Shown here in pieces: positions 42,913-52,514 of a DNA stretch of 64,000 nt (the stretch's first letter is position 1; each line of letters begins with the position of its first letter). Under the pieces are notes generated by a model that saw only the letters and a list, made by a program, of their open reading frames with translations, was not told the DNA's origin and did not search any database. The position numbers and the translations under genes are program-made. Source of the stretch: Desmonostoc muscorum LEGE 12446 (lineage in GTDB: Bacteria > Cyanobacteriota > Cyanobacteriia > Cyanobacteriales > Nostocaceae). The stretch lies in NCBI RefSeq assembly GCF_015207005.2, contig NZ_JADEXS020000001.1, positions 4,340,001-4,404,000 on the forward strand, given 5' to 3'.

Positions 42913-45585
42913 ATGCCCTCAACACTGACAGAAAACGTCCGCAAGACAGTACTAGAAAATGGTCTAATTGTCCTCACCAAGGAAGTGCATACTGCACCCG
43001 TGGTAACGGTGCAGGTGTGGTACAAGGTAGGTTCGCGCAACGAAGAACCGGGAGTCAATGGTATTGCTCACCAATTGGAACACATGATGTTTAAAGGCAC
43101 TCTAAATCGTCCGGTTCAATTTGGACGTTTGTTTAGTGCTTTAGGTAGTGATTCCAATGCTTTCACCAGTTATGACCAAACTGCATATTACGGTACTGTT
43201 GAACGAAGCAAGCTGAAAGCACTCTTGGTGCTAGAAGCGGACAGAATGCAAAATACCCAGATTGAGCCAGAGCAACTAGCAAGTGAAAAGCGGGTAGTAA
43301 TTTCGGAGCTACAAGGTTACGAAAATAGCCCAGAATATCGCCTCAATCGCGCCCTCATGCAAGCAGTGTTTCCCAATCATGCCTATGGTTTGCCTGTAGG
43401 TGGCGTCAAAGTCGATGTCGAAAAATTTGAACTAGAGCAAGTAGAAAAATACTACCGCAACTTTTACACTCCCGATAACGCCGTCTTAGTAATTGTTGGA
43501 GATTTTCAAACTGCAAATACCCTAGAAATAGTTAAAGAAGTATTTGGCGAATTACCAAAGAGGCGAGAGTTAATAGTTATTTCTCCCTCATCCCCCTCAT
43601 CCCCCTCATCCCCCTCATCCCCCATAATATTGCGCGAACCAGGAGCAGGGCGTTTGTTACAAGCGGTTTATCCGTTACCAGATGTTAATCAACCAGATGT
43701 ACCTGCACTGGATGTGATGGATTATATTTTGACTGAGGGTCGGAATTCTCGCCTTTATCAGGCGTTGGTGGAATCAGGTTTAGCTCGTGAAGTTACAGCA
43801 TCCGTTACCAGTTTGCGGGAATTTGGCTGGTATGAGGTGTTGGTGACGGCTGCATCTAAACAAGATTTGCAAAAAATTGACTCAGTGCTGAATAGTGCGA
43901 TCGCCAATATAGCAAAAAAAGGTGTGACATTAGAGGAGGTGGAACGAGCCAAAACTCAATTAACAGCAGATGTGATTTTGAGTAACCGTGATATCACTTC
44001 TCAAGGAATGCAATTGGGTCATGATGAAACCACTGCTGATGATTATCACTACACAGACCGCTATTTAGCAGCTGTCGGTTTGGTGAAGCCAACGGATGTT
44101 GTGGCTGTAATTAACAAATATCTCAAAAAAGAAACACGTAGAGTAGGCTTTTTTGAACCCACTGAACAGCAAACAACAGAAGTTGGTCATAAACCAGACT
44201 CAACCCAAACTACCGAAAATTTCTCTCCTGTAGCACCTGTGGTTGCTGCTGAAGTGGCGAATTACTTACCAACTGTGGATTTGGCAACAGATGGGTTGCT
44301 TACCGTCAACGACATCGCCCAAATACTACCACAGCAATTCCAATTGAACAACGGACTGCGGTTATTGCTATTACCCGATCATAGTACTCCCACCGTTACC
44401 CTAAGCGGCTACATTCAAGCCGGGACGGAATTTGATTCAGATGAGCAAGCTGGACTGGCTGCTTTTGTTGCAGAAAATTTGCTTAGTGGCACAAAAACCA
44501 AGGATGTCTTAACAATTGCCAAAACGTTGGCACAACGGGGTGTGAGTCTAGACTTTCAAGCCTATCCCGAAGGTGTGCAAATTGAAGGTGATAGTTTAGC
44601 ACCAGACTTGCCGATACTCATTGAAATTTTGGCAGATGCTCTGAAAAATAGTACATTTCCCGTTAAAGAGTTAGAACTCCATCGCCAACAAACTTTAACC
44701 GATTTGCAAATAGAATTAGATGAGCCGTCAGAAGTAGCCAGAAGAATATTTGTTCAGTCAATTTATCCGCAAAAACATCCCTTACACACCTTTCCGACAG
44801 AGGAGAGTTTACAGCGGATTAAACGCCAGGATGTGATTGATTTCAAACTCAAACATTATCGTCCCGACACAGCGGTGCTAGTACTGGTGGGAGATTTTGA
44901 GCTAGAGTCAGTGCGATCGCTCATGGAAGCGAAGTTTGCTGACTGGCAAGTTAGCGGTGAACCACCGACATTAAAATATCCTACAGTGTCATTGCCAGAA
45001 AAAATAGTCAGTGTCAACCAAGTCTTAGTAGGTAAAACCCAAGCTGTGACTTGTATGGGTTACCCAGGTATTAACCGTTACGATCCTCGGTTTTACGCAG
45101 TTTTAGTATTGAATCAGATTTTGGGAGGCGATACCCTATCCAGTAGACTGGGAACAGAAGTGCGCGATCGCCAAGGTTTGAGTTATGGAATTTATAGCTA
45201 CTTCCTAGTCGGCAAAAATGCGGGGACATTTTTGATAGAAATGCAAACTAGTCCTGAAGATAGCATCAAAGCGATCGCCAGTACCCGCCAAATACTACAG
45301 CAAATCCATGAACAAGGCGTCACCGCCCTAGAAGTAGAAACAGCTAAACGCACCCTGATTAGCAACTATAATGTTTCCCTGGCAAACCCAGACGAATTAA
45401 CAGATAGAATTCTGATGAATGAAGTCTATGGACTAAATAAAACCGAATTGTACTCCTTGACTGACAAAATCCATCAAGTCAGCCTTACCGAAGTCAATCA
45501 GGCGGCTCGTGAGTTAGTCCACCCAGATAAAATTGTAGTTTCTACTGCTGGATCTGCTGTCTTGGGAAAGCAAAACCTCATGTAG
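42913..45585 (+). CDS. M16 (pitrilysin/insulinase) family zinc peptidase, two-domain
   Basis: 890 residues from ATG 42913 (TTG 42895 is also in frame). The N-terminal M16 unit carries the inverted zinc motif HQLEH in GIAHQLEHMMFKGT; a second, catalytically degenerate M16 unit begins at about residue 475 (FQLNNGLRLLLLPDHSTPTVTLSGYIQAG). Such enzymes cleave short peptides inside a closed chamber, often in processing. There is no signal peptide with this start. Residues about 219-238 include SPSSPSSPSSPSSP, read from an in-frame CTCATCCCC repeat (43567-43625) that also recurs in intergenic blocks, so it looks like an insertion between two folded units. Confidence 0.93.
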   Translation: MPSTLTENVRKTVLENGLIVLTKEVHTAPVVTVQVWYKVGSRNEEPGVNGIAHQLEHMMFKGTLNRPVQFGRLFSALGSDSNAFTSYDQTAYYGTVERSKLKALLVLEADRMQNTQIEPEQLASEKRVVISELQGYENSPEYRLNRALMQAVFPNHAYGLPVGGVKVDVEKFELEQVEKYYRNFYTPDNAVLVIVGDFQTANTLEIVKEVFGELPKRRELIVISPSSPSSPSSPSSPIILREPGAGRLLQAVYPLPDVNQPDVPALDVMDYILTEGRNSRLYQALVESGLAREVTASVTSLREFGWYEVLVTAASKQDLQKIDSVLNSAIANIAKKGVTLEEVERAKTQLTADVILSNRDITSQGMQLGHDETTADDYHYTDRYLAAVGLVKPTDVVAVINKYLKKETRRVGFFEPTEQQTTEVGHKPDSTQTTENFSPVAPVVAAEVANYLPTVDLATDGLLTVNDIAQILPQQFQLNNGLRLLLLPDHSTPTVTLSGYIQAGTEFDSDEQAGLAAFVAENLLSGTKTKDVLTIAKTLAQRGVSLDFQAYPEGVQIEGDSLAPDLPILIEILADALKNSTFPVKELELHRQQTLTDLQIELDEPSEVARRIFVQSIYPQKHPLHTFPTEESLQRIKRQDVIDFKLKHYRPDTAVLVLVGDFELESVRSLMEAKFADWQVSGEPPTLKYPTVSLPEKIVSVNQVLVGKTQAVTCMGYPGINRYDPRFYAVLVLNQILGGDTLSSRLGTEVRDRQGLSYGIYSYFLVGKNAGTFLIEMQTSPEDSIKAIASTRQILQQIHEQGVTALEVETAKRTLISNYNVSLANPDELTDRILMNEVYGLNKTELYSLTDKIHQVSLTEVNQAARELVHPDKIVVSTAGSAVLGKQNLM

Positions 45586-45605
45586 AGACGCGATTTATCG
45601 CGTCT
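45586..45605. repeat. Palindrome at the M16 stop, target of the IS630 insertion
   Basis: AGACGCGAT TT ATCGCGTCT starts directly after the TAG stop; its last base is the T of the TA dinucleotide flanking the IS630 element. Confidence 0.75.
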
Positions 45606-45611
45606 AAGTAG

Positions 45612-46274
45612 CTAGGCACAATTAAATATAAGACGCTCAAGGGCATATTCACCCTTTACGCTTCTGGCTTCCATGCCATCAATAATTGCCATAGCCAAAT
45701 CGTAGTTATTGTCAAACATTTGTCCAGCAATTTCATGAGTTTTTAGTTGATGCCACTCTTCCTGGATCCGATTCATTTCGGAAGAATAGGGTGGTAAGAA
45801 GAAAACGAATAATCCTTTTTCCTGCCACTCAAGCCATTTTTGTTTTGCTTTCTTGCTGGTATGCAAAGACCCATTGTCGTGAACAATGACACTGATACGA
45901 CCAGTTTCAACTAAAGTGTTTTGTGCTTTAGCTGCAACCCAATCCATAACCTCGATGTAGCGTTTTGTTTTGAACCCACCTTGAACCAAGGCATACTCAA
46001 AACTGACTTGGGGTTGCCATAAACCCAAAATACTAATGCGACCACCACGGCTACCAACTTGTGCCATTTGTTTTTGGCTACCGATACGACTGTAAGTGTA
46101 ACTAACGGGACTCCAACGACAACACCCAGACTCATCAAGATATTTAAGCTCAACATAACCCTCTGCTGCCGCTTGCTTTAAGGTATCTAGGTCTGCTTGC
46201 TTAATTCGTCGTTTTTCTGGGTCTTGTTTTCTCTTATGAGTATGGCGGGTGCGTTTCCATTTCCACTTTTTTTT
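45612..46274 (-). CDS. IS630 transposase, second frame (DDE catalytic part)
   Basis: The frame is open from the A9 run (KWKWKRTRHTHKRKQDPEKRR...). It has the DDE elements: LDESGCCRWSPVSYTYSRIG, VHDNGSLHTSKKAKQKW and FFLPPYSSEMNRIQEEWHQLK with the final Glu, so the catalytic triad seems complete. It is shifted by +1 relative to the first frame; loss of one A from the run would restore a single frame. It ends in the left inverted repeat (FNCA). Confidence 0.82.
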   Translation of the reverse strand, partial: KKKWKWKRTRHTHKRKQDPEKRRIKQADLDTLKQAAAEGYVELKYLDESGCCRWSPVSYTYSRIGSQKQMAQVGSRGGRISILGLWQPQVSFEYALVQGGFKTKRYIEVMDWVAAKAQNTLVETGRISVIVHDNGSLHTSKKAKQKWLEWQEKGLFVFFLPPYSSEMNRIQEEWHQLKTHEIAGQMFDNNYDLAMAIIDGMEARSVKGEYALERLIFNCA

Positions 46275-46671
46275 TGAGCAAACGTCGCAGACGAGACGGA
46301 CTCAGTTGTACATTTCGGTCTTGAGACAATTTTTCTGATAACTGCAAACTGTTATAAGTACGGGGTTCTAACTCTAAGCAATCCTCTAAATATGCTAAGT
46401 CTGCCTCAAGCCATTTGCACTTTGCTCCACGCCCAGAAGTTTCCCACAATCCTCCCAAACCCTTATTTTCCCAACGCCTCAGTGTTGCTCGTACCGTATG
46501 TTCGTGACACTCAAAAATTTTAGCGATCGCTGGTACATTCCATCCTTGGGCATTTAATCGAATTATGTGGGCGCGATCTCGTGTTCGTTGAGGAACTGTT
46601 GTCGCCGACCGCAACTCCAAAAGCGTCAAATCTTCTAAATCTGTTAATCTAACTCGCAATGGAGCAGACAT
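46234..46671 (-). CDS. IS630 transposase, first frame (DNA-binding part)
   Basis: 145 residues with two helix-turn-helix units (VPAIAKIFECHEHTVRATLRRWENKGLGGL and SLQLSEKLSQDRNVQLSPSRLRRLL). The frame leaves its partner at an A9 run (46267-46275 on the plus strand as T9) and stops 30 bases later. The catalytic part continues in another frame, so a full transposase needs slippage or a frameshift. Confidence 0.85.
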   Translation of the reverse strand: MSAPLRVRLTDLEDLTLLELRSATTVPQRTRDRAHIIRLNAQGWNVPAIAKIFECHEHTVRATLRRWENKGLGGLWETSGRGAKCKWLEADLAYLEDCLELEPRTYNSLQLSEKLSQDRNVQLSPSRLRRLLKKKVEMETHPPYS

Positions 46672-46780
46672 CTTGTAGTACCTGTTTTTTAGACCTTCTC
46701 TATCTTATATTTAATTGTAACCACCTACTTATTACTCATGAATAATGATTAAATAACCTATTACCTTTTAACAACTACCA

Positions 46781-47302
46781 ATGGAAGTGTGCAAACATTT
46801 ATACCAATTTTTCATGACAATTCTGACTTTCCCCACTTTTGCTTTGCTACAAGCACTAGGTCGAAACTACATAATATTGTTGTTGTTGTGCTTGAATTTC
46901 ATCAATGCAACTCCAGCAATTGCAGCGAATTTGTCTAGCGATTTGCTCAAACAACCAGCCACAGAAATTACAGTTAGCTTGGGAAATGCAGCTAACGAAC
47001 TCAAATTTGAACCAAATCACCTGGAATTCCTGGCTGGCAAACGCTACAATTTACGGCTAACTAATCCCAGCCAATTGAAACACTATTTTACTGCTAAAGA
47101 TTTTGCCGATGGTATCTGGACACAAAAAGTTGAAGCAGGAAAAGTAGAAATTAAAGGAGCAATTCACGAACTAGAACTCAAGCCTGGTGCTGAGGCAGAA
47201 TGGGTGTTTGTGCCTCTGAAATCTGGTACTTATGGTTTACGTTGTCCAATAGCTGGACATACAGAAGCAGGTATGATTGGGGAAATTGTTATTAGTAATT
47301 GA
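46781..47302 (+). CDS. Exported cupredoxin-like copper protein
   Basis: 173 residues. A hydrophobic signal (residues about 27-48, ending PAIAA) precedes a plastocyanin/nitrosocyanin-like beta barrel. Copper ligand candidates are the His in KHYFTAKDF and Cys-His-Met in RCPIAGHTEAGM, a type 1-like order. ATG 46814 (MTILTF) would give a shorter, more usual signal. It could carry electrons or chaperone copper in the periplasm. An IS630 element ends 51 bases upstream, so its native promoter may be displaced. Confidence 0.85.
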   Translation: MEVCKHLYQFFMTILTFPTFALLQALGRNYIILLLLCLNFINATPAIAANLSSDLLKQPATEITVSLGNAANELKFEPNHLEFLAGKRYNLRLTNPSQLKHYFTAKDFADGIWTQKVEAGKVEIKGAIHELELKPGAEAEWVFVPLKSGTYGLRCPIAGHTEAGMIGEIVISN

Positions 47303-47371
47303 AGAAGAATTCAGAATTTAAGGAAGTGTTAAAAAATCCGTGTATTTTGAGACAGCATAGGTCAAAATTAA

Positions 47372-48664
47372 TCAATTTGTTTGAGCCAATATAGGTTTCT
47401 TTGTAGATACTACCTTTTCAATAATGTCAGCAGTGCGAGTGACTCCACCAGCACTGCGAATTGCCTGTTGCAATCTGAGCGCATTCTTTTTGTAAGAGTT
47501 TTCTGTTAGTACCCGCTTAATAGTGTCTCGCAGCTTGTCCACAGTCAAGCTAGATAGTGGCACAAATTCTCCTGCACCGGTGTAAGCTATACGAGCAGCG
47601 ATTCCTGGCTGTTCATTAGTAATAGGAATAGCTACCAAGGGGACTCCGCTGCTTAAAGCTCCCAGCACTGCATTCATTCCACCATGAGTAATAGTTAAAA
47701 TCGATCTTGAGATCAATTGCTGTTGGGGTGCATAAGCTACTACCAAAGGCGAACCTGGTAGATTTGGAAGTGATTCTTTTCTGTCTGGCTGACCCAAAGA
47801 AATTACTAGTTGCACATCTAATTCCACGCAGGCTTCAGCAATCGTCTGAAAAATTTCTTCTTTACGGTTTTGTAAAGTTCCCAAGGCAGCGAAAATCAAT
47901 GGTTGACCGTTTAACTTTTCAAAGGGGAAAGATATAGACGAAGAAATAGGTTCCAGCCCCGATGGATCTTGAAATGGGCCAGTGTAATGGAAACACTTAG
48001 GTAATCGTTCTCGTGGAAAGTCAAACTCAGCAGGTAACTGACATATGTGAGCGAGTTTCCCGGCAGCGTCTTCACGCTTGGCATAAGGTGGTAAATTCCA
48101 TTGAAGACGTTGATTTACTACCAAATTCCAGATTTTTAGTGATAAACGGTCAAGTAAAAAGTTACCTGCTCGGTTTCGCAGACGATACCACCAGGCTTGG
48201 TTATTGCCCCAGTGTGTAAAGTAGGGGGGAACTCCGTCCTCTCTGTTGGTTAGTAGAGCATTAGACAGAGTAACGAAGGGTATTTCGGCAAAGTCGGCAA
48301 TGGTTCCACCCCCAGGCGTTACCTGGTCTACTACCAGCGCTTCTATACCTGCTTTCGAGAGTGCCTCTGGTATTTCACGGAAAAGCATGACTGTTTCTTT
48401 TTCCAGCCAACTGATCGTAAAACGCAACGCCGGGAGTCCACTCATTTCACCCAACTTTTTATACATTGGCTCCAGGCTTCCAAGGGGAAATTCAGCCTCT
48501 CCAACCGTGTAGAATTCTAAGCCAGCTTTCTGTACCTTAGTTTGCACATCGGGCATATGAAATAAGGTGACACGATGGCCGCGCCGTTGCAATTCTCTGC
48601 CCAAAGCACACATCGGGTTGAGGTGACCGATGGCAGCAGGACAAAGAATCCCATAATGAGTCAT
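47372..48664 (-). CDS. MGT/UGT-type glycosyltransferase (CrtX-like)
   Basis: 430 residues from ATG 48664 (MTHYGILCPAAIGHLNPMCALG), with a GAAGG ribosome site seven bases upstream; the frame is open to 48721. GT-B fold of family 1: the donor motif is in THGGMNAVLGALSSGVPLVAIP and the N-terminal GHLNP motif is typical of macrolide and zeaxanthin glycosyltransferases. In cyanobacteria such enzymes may glycosylate carotenoids or lipids; the substrate is not certain. Confidence 0.88.
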   Translation of the reverse strand: MTHYGILCPAAIGHLNPMCALGRELQRRGHRVTLFHMPDVQTKVQKAGLEFYTVGEAEFPLGSLEPMYKKLGEMSGLPALRFTISWLEKETVMLFREIPEALSKAGIEALVVDQVTPGGGTIADFAEIPFVTLSNALLTNREDGVPPYFTHWGNNQAWWYRLRNRAGNFLLDRLSLKIWNLVVNQRLQWNLPPYAKREDAAGKLAHICQLPAEFDFPRERLPKCFHYTGPFQDPSGLEPISSSISFPFEKLNGQPLIFAALGTLQNRKEEIFQTIAEACVELDVQLVISLGQPDRKESLPNLPGSPLVVAYAPQQQLISRSILTITHGGMNAVLGALSSGVPLVAIPITNEQPGIAARIAYTGAGEFVPLSSLTVDKLRDTIKRVLTENSYKKNALRLQQAIRSAGGVTRTADIIEKVVSTKKPILAQTN

Positions 48665-48780
48665 AGGGAAACCTTCAAAAAATGCAAAGGAAGTATAACT
48701 ATTATCTCTGATTGGGTGCAAAATTTATGGTCATAATTTTAGTATCAAACAATTCACACAGTTATGATGCCTCACGGATT

Positions 48781-49587
48781 TTACTGGAGTTTTAAGAACT
48801 TATCTAAAGCTACTACCATACTCCCAGGCCAACGACGGATATTTTTTACCCAGTTGATATCCTTATAACGGTTATCAAGTCCATAAGCTGCTACCCAGTT
48901 ACTTTCAGCTTCCCCTTGTTTTCCATTCACCCAGTAGGCAGCTGTGAGGGCTGCACGCATATCGGCAAATTTGGGATATTTGCGGACGATATTTTGCATT
49001 TCCCGGATTGCTTGGTCTATTTGACCAGTTTCATAAAGGGCGAGGGCGTAGTTAGCACGGGCGAAGGCAAAATTCGGGGCAATTTCCACTGATTTTTGAT
49101 AATCTGCGATCGCATCTTCCCATTTTCCTAAACCACCTTTGGCATTACCGCGATTGTTATATGCCATCGCATCGTTAGGATCGAGTTCTAGAACATGATT
49201 ATAATCTGCGATCGCATCATCCCATTTTCCCAACCCTTCCAACGCTGCACCCCTATTCAAATAAGGATCTGTGACATTTGGGGCAAGTTCTATGGCTTTG
49301 TTATAATCTGGCAACGCCTCTTCTAATTTGTTCTGACTTACCCGCGAATTTCCTCGGTTACTCCACGCCCCCGCATTGGTAGGAAATTGCTCAATAATCT
49401 TTGTCCAATAAGTTTCAGCCGTGGCAAAATCACCGTTATTTGTAGCGGCAAAAGCCTGATTTGCCCACTCATCACCTTGTTTTAATTGCTCTTGAGTAAC
49501 ACTTGGCAATTGAGATTGTGCCATCACTGGTGTACCCCAGCCAAACACAAGTAACAAACTGAGAAAAATACTAATCAACTTAATCAT
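48781..49587 (-). CDS. Secreted TPR repeat protein
   Basis: 268 residues with a signal peptide (residues 1-23, ending PVMAQ) and five or so TPR units (NAGAWSNRGNSRVSQNKLEEALPDYNKAIELAPN, DPYLNRGAALEGLGKWDDAIADYNHVLELDPN and so on). These act as protein-interaction scaffolds; in cyanobacteria similar proteins locate to the thylakoid lumen or periplasm and may aid photosystem assembly. Partner unknown. ATG 49587. Confidence 0.88.
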   Translation of the reverse strand: MIKLISIFLSLLLVFGWGTPVMAQSQLPSVTQEQLKQGDEWANQAFAATNNGDFATAETYWTKIIEQFPTNAGAWSNRGNSRVSQNKLEEALPDYNKAIELAPNVTDPYLNRGAALEGLGKWDDAIADYNHVLELDPNDAMAYNNRGNAKGGLGKWEDAIADYQKSVEIAPNFAFARANYALALYETGQIDQAIREMQNIVRKYPKFADMRAALTAAYWVNGKQGEAESNWVAAYGLDNRYKDINWVKNIRRWPGSMVVALDKFLKLQ

Positions 49588-49603
49588 CTGGATTTACCGT
49601 AAG

Positions 49604-49730
49604 TGAGTGGGGAGTGGGGAGTGGGGTGAGGGAGATGAGGGAGCAGGGGGAGCAGGGGAGGCAGGGGAGGCAGGGGAGGCAGGGGGAGAAAGAATAACCA
49701 ATGCCCAATGCCCAATGCCCAATGCCCAAT
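49604..49730. repeat. STRR block between the TPR gene and ruvB
   Basis: GAGTGGG heptamers, GGGAGCAGG and GGAGGCAGG nonamers, and CCCAATG heptamers directly behind the ruvB stop codon. Confidence 0.85.
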
Positions 49731-50831
49731 TTACAATAACGACAACTGTCCGCTAGGCGGCGTAAATCCCAAATGCTTGTATGCTGCTTTTGTTGCCATC
49801 CTGCCACGGGGAGTCCTGGTTAAATACCCAATCTGCATCAGGTAAGGTTCGTACACCTCTTCAATTGTTTGGGTATCTTCACCTGTTGCGGCTGCCATTG
49901 TTTCTAACCCCACTGGTCCGCCGTTAAATTGTTCAATAATTACACTCAGCATCTGACGATCTGTCCAATCTAAACCACACGGATCTACTTGAAATAGTTG
50001 CAATGCTTCAGATGCAATGCTTTCGTTAATTTTTCCAGATAACTTTACTTCCGCATAATCACGTACTCTTTTTAGTAATCTATTGGCTATGCGTGGTGTT
50101 CCCCGCGATCGCCGGGCAATTTCTGTGGCACCATCTTCTGTAATGGGAGTTTTCAGTAATTCAGCAGTTCGCAGTACAATTTTACTCAGTTCATCAACTT
50201 CATAAAATCGCAGTTTTTGAATTAACCCGAAGCGATCGCGCAGTGGTGAAGTTAAAGCACCCACGCGGGTTGTAGCTCCCACCAGGGTAAATTTTGACAG
50301 CGGCAAACTTCTAATGCGAGCGCTCGAACCCTTACCAATAGTAATATCTAAACGATAATCTTCCATCGCTGGATAGAGAATTTCTTCTGTCATCCGGGAT
50401 AGGCGATGAATTTCATCCACAAATAAAATATCACCTGGTTTCATGTTCACCAGTAGCCCAACAATATCTCGTGGACGTTCCAGCGCTGGGGCACTGGTAA
50501 TTTTGTAACTTACCCCCATTTCCGATGCTAAAATCATTGCCATTGTGGTTTTACCCAATCCTGGCGGCCCGTACAGCAGCAAGTGATCCAGCACCTCACC
50601 ACGAGACTTGGCTGCTTTGATGGCAATATCTAGTACATCCTTTAAATCCTTTTGCCCTATGTAATCAGCAAATCGCTGGGGTCGAATACTTTCTTCCTGT
50701 CTGTCTTGTTCATCAATAGCAGCTTCAGGTTGCAAAATATTGTCTGTGGATGCTGCTTTCGCCGATTCCCGACGCTGTTTTGGTTCTCCGTTGGGTTCTG
50801 GAGGCTGTTTTTTCGAGGAGATTATCGCCAT
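49731..50831 (-). CDS. ruvB: Holliday junction branch migration helicase RuvB
   Basis: 366 residues. The AAA+ motor has Walker [15 protein letters not shown], Walker [14 protein letters not shown], sensor [19 protein letters not shown] with the arginine finger, and the C-terminal winged helix ([16 protein letters not shown]). Together with RuvA it drives branch migration during recombination repair. The N-terminal extension of about 45 residues ([15 protein letters not shown]...) is common in cyanobacterial RuvB. ATG 50831. Confidence 0.97.
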   Translation of the reverse strand: MAIISSKKQPPEPNGEPKQRRESAKAASTDNILQPEAAIDEQDRQEESIRPQRFADYIGQKDLKDVLDIAIKAAKSRGEVLDHLLLYGPPGLGKTTMAMILASEMGVSYKITSAPALERPRDIVGLLVNMKPGDILFVDEIHRLSRMTEEILYPAMEDYRLDITIGKGSSARIRSLPLSKFTLVGATTRVGALTSPLRDRFGLIQKLRFYEVDELSKIVLRTAELLKTPITEDGATEIARRSRGTPRIANRLLKRVRDYAEVKLSGKINESIASEALQLFQVDPCGLDWTDRQMLSVIIEQFNGGPVGLETMAAATGEDTQTIEEVYEPYLMQIGYLTRTPRGRMATKAAYKHLGFTPPSGQLSLL

Positions 50832-50851
50832 AATTCAGCTATCTACTTTTT

Positions 50852-51026
50852 AGGGGACTGGGGAGTGGGGGCTGGGGACTGGGGACTGGGGACTGGGGAC
50901 TGGGGACTGGGGGAGATGAGGGAGATGAGGGAGTGTGGGGAGATTAGAAAAAAGCTTCCTAACCTTCCCACACCTCCCACACTCCCGATGCCCGATGCCC
51001 GATGCCCCATGCCCCATTCCCCATAC
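50852..51026. repeat. STRR block between ruvB and hisF
   Basis: Seven GGGGACT-like heptamers, GATGAGGGA nonamers, an A/T-rich centre, then CCGATGC/CCCATGC units. It lies in the divergent promoter region of ruvB and hisF. Confidence 0.85.
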
Positions 51027-51108
51027 TTGTGAAAATTTTCGTTTGCAAATACCCGCGCCAATTTAAAATTTAAATTCCGGTCAATTACCTAGAAGTACAA
51101 AAATAATT

Positions 51109-51879
51109 ATGTTATCTAAAAGAATCTTACCGTGCTTAGATGTGAAGGCGGGACGGGTTGTAAAAGGAGTTAATTTTGTCAACCTCCAAGATGCAGGCGA
51201 TCCTGTAGAACTGGCAAAGGTTTACAACGAAGCCGGTGCTGATGAGTTAGTGTTTCTGGATATTACGGCGACTCATGAAGACCGAGCTACTATTTTAGAT
51301 GTGGTTTACCGCACTGCTGAACAGGTCTTCATTCCATTGACTGTGGGTGGGGGTATTCAATCCTTAGAAAATGTTAAAGCTTTGTTACGAGTTGGAGCAG
51401 ACAAGGTTAGTATTAATTCTGCGGCAGTGCGTGAACCAGACTTGATTAATCGGGCAAGCGATCGCTTTGGTAATCAATGCATAGTTGTTGCTATTGACGC
51501 CAGACGCAGAATTGACCCGGAAAACCCAGGTTGGGATGTGTATGTACGCGGTGGCAGGGAAAATACAGGCTTAGATGCCCTACTGTGGGCACAAGAAGTT
51601 GAAAAACGGGGGGCCGGAGAACTGCTAGTTACAAGTATGGATGCTGACGGAACCCAAGCCGGATATGACCTAGAGTTAACCCGGAGAATTGCAGAAGCTG
51701 TAGAAATTCCAGTTATTGCTTCTGGCGGCGCAGGGAATTGTGAACATATATACGAAGCGGTAACTGAAGGCAAAGCTGAAGCAGCACTACTAGCATCCCT
51801 CCTACATTACGGTCAATTAAGCGTAGCTCAAATCAAAAATTATCTACGCGATCGCCATGTACCAGTACGCTTGTTTTAG
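51109..51879 (+). CDS. hisF: Imidazole glycerol phosphate synthase cyclase subunit (HisF)
   Basis: 256 residues, a (beta/alpha)8 barrel. Catalytic Asp11 ([11 protein letters not shown]) and the second Asp in VVAIDARRR are present, with the phosphate sites VVGG-like [10 protein letters not shown] and [10 protein letters not shown]. With HisH it converts PRFAR and ammonia to imidazole glycerol phosphate and AICAR. It is isolated from other his genes except hisA at 62083. Confidence 0.97.
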   Translation: MLSKRILPCLDVKAGRVVKGVNFVNLQDAGDPVELAKVYNEAGADELVFLDITATHEDRATILDVVYRTAEQVFIPLTVGGGIQSLENVKALLRVGADKVSINSAAVREPDLINRASDRFGNQCIVVAIDARRRIDPENPGWDVYVRGGRENTGLDALLWAQEVEKRGAGELLVTSMDADGTQAGYDLELTRRIAEAVEIPVIASGGAGNCEHIYEAVTEGKAEAALLASLLHYGQLSVAQIKNYLRDRHVPVRLF

Positions 51880-51981
51880 AGAATGGTTATTTGTTAATCA
51901 ATGGCATCTGTCTTTGGTTAGACACACTTCCTCAAAAGGATGTTAATATTAGTTTACATGTATTAAGAAATATTAAGAAAT

Positions 51982-52173
51982 ATGTTGCTTCCTATTTTAC
52001 TTTTTGATGTAGCCCTAGTTGCATGGTCGCTACACCTCATGGAAAGAGCCTATGAGAATAAGGAATTTTCCTTGATGTTGGCTGGTACATTGGTTGCTTT
52101 GGCGGCTGCTGCCATGTTAGTAGTTTACTTTTTAATGGGTCACTGCATGACCTATTTGTTGCAAGTATCTTAG
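51982..52173 (+). CDS. Small two-helix membrane protein, function unknown
   Basis: 63 residues with two hydrophobic stretches (LLPILLFDVALVAWSL and LAGTLVALAAAAMLVVYFLMG) joined by a charged MERAYENKEF loop. The composition suggests a genuine small membrane protein, but I recognise no family. It lies 103 bases after hisF and before a tRNA. Confidence 0.6.
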   Translation: MLLPILLFDVALVAWSLHLMERAYENKEFSLMLAGTLVALAAAAMLVVYFLMGHCMTYLLQVS

Positions 52174-52268
52174 AGACTGCTGGGCACAGGAGATACGTAA
52201 AATTCACTTTCCACAAACAACTTGACAAAGTACCAATAATTAAGCGATAATATATAGTGGATTTTTAA

Positions 52269-52341
52269 GGGGTTATAGCGCAGTTGGTAGCGCACCTCAA
52301 TGGCATTGAGGGGGTCAGCGGTTCGAATCCGCTTAGCTCCA
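52269..52341 (+). tRNA. tRNA-Ala (GGC anticodon)
   Basis: A complete 73-base cloverleaf: acceptor GGGGTTA / TAGCTCC with two G-U pairs and discriminator A, D arm GCGC-AGTTGGTA-GCGC, anticodon arm CCTCA-ATGGCAT-TGAGG with anticodon GGC, and T arm AGCGG-TTCGAAT-CCGCT. CCA is not encoded. No second tRNA is near. Confidence 0.97.
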
Positions 52342-52514
52342 TTGATATCTTAAACATCTAGCTATCTGTTTTGTCACTGGAAGCATAACTTTTCCGTTAC
52401 GGAAAGCCTATGCTTCCAATACACCTGGAAAATATTATATTCTCTGTATAGATTTCAGCCATCCGCACCAAACACGCAATTCAGAGTAACGACCTCTGAA
52501 AAACCGGAAGTAAT

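Larger units (their letters stand above)
45607..46729 (-). mobile_element. IS630-family insertion sequence (1123 bp)
   Basis: Terminal inverted repeats of about 28 bases (AGTAGCTAGGCACAATTAAATATAAG at the left in short form; the right end complement differs at four positions) enclose two overlapping transposase frames. Both ends are flanked by TA (45605-45606 and 46730-46731), the target duplication of IS630/Tc1-type elements. It sits between the M16 gene and the cupredoxin gene. Confidence 0.9.

Noticed and set aside
45911..46156. 81-residue frame rich in Val inside the IS630 element
   Set aside because: Alternative frame of the DDE transposase, which has clear catalytic motifs.
51880..52268. 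Search for a second tRNA or small RNA around the tRNA-Ala
   Set aside because: Only one cloverleaf can be formed; the rest is a small membrane-protein gene and A/T-rich DNA.
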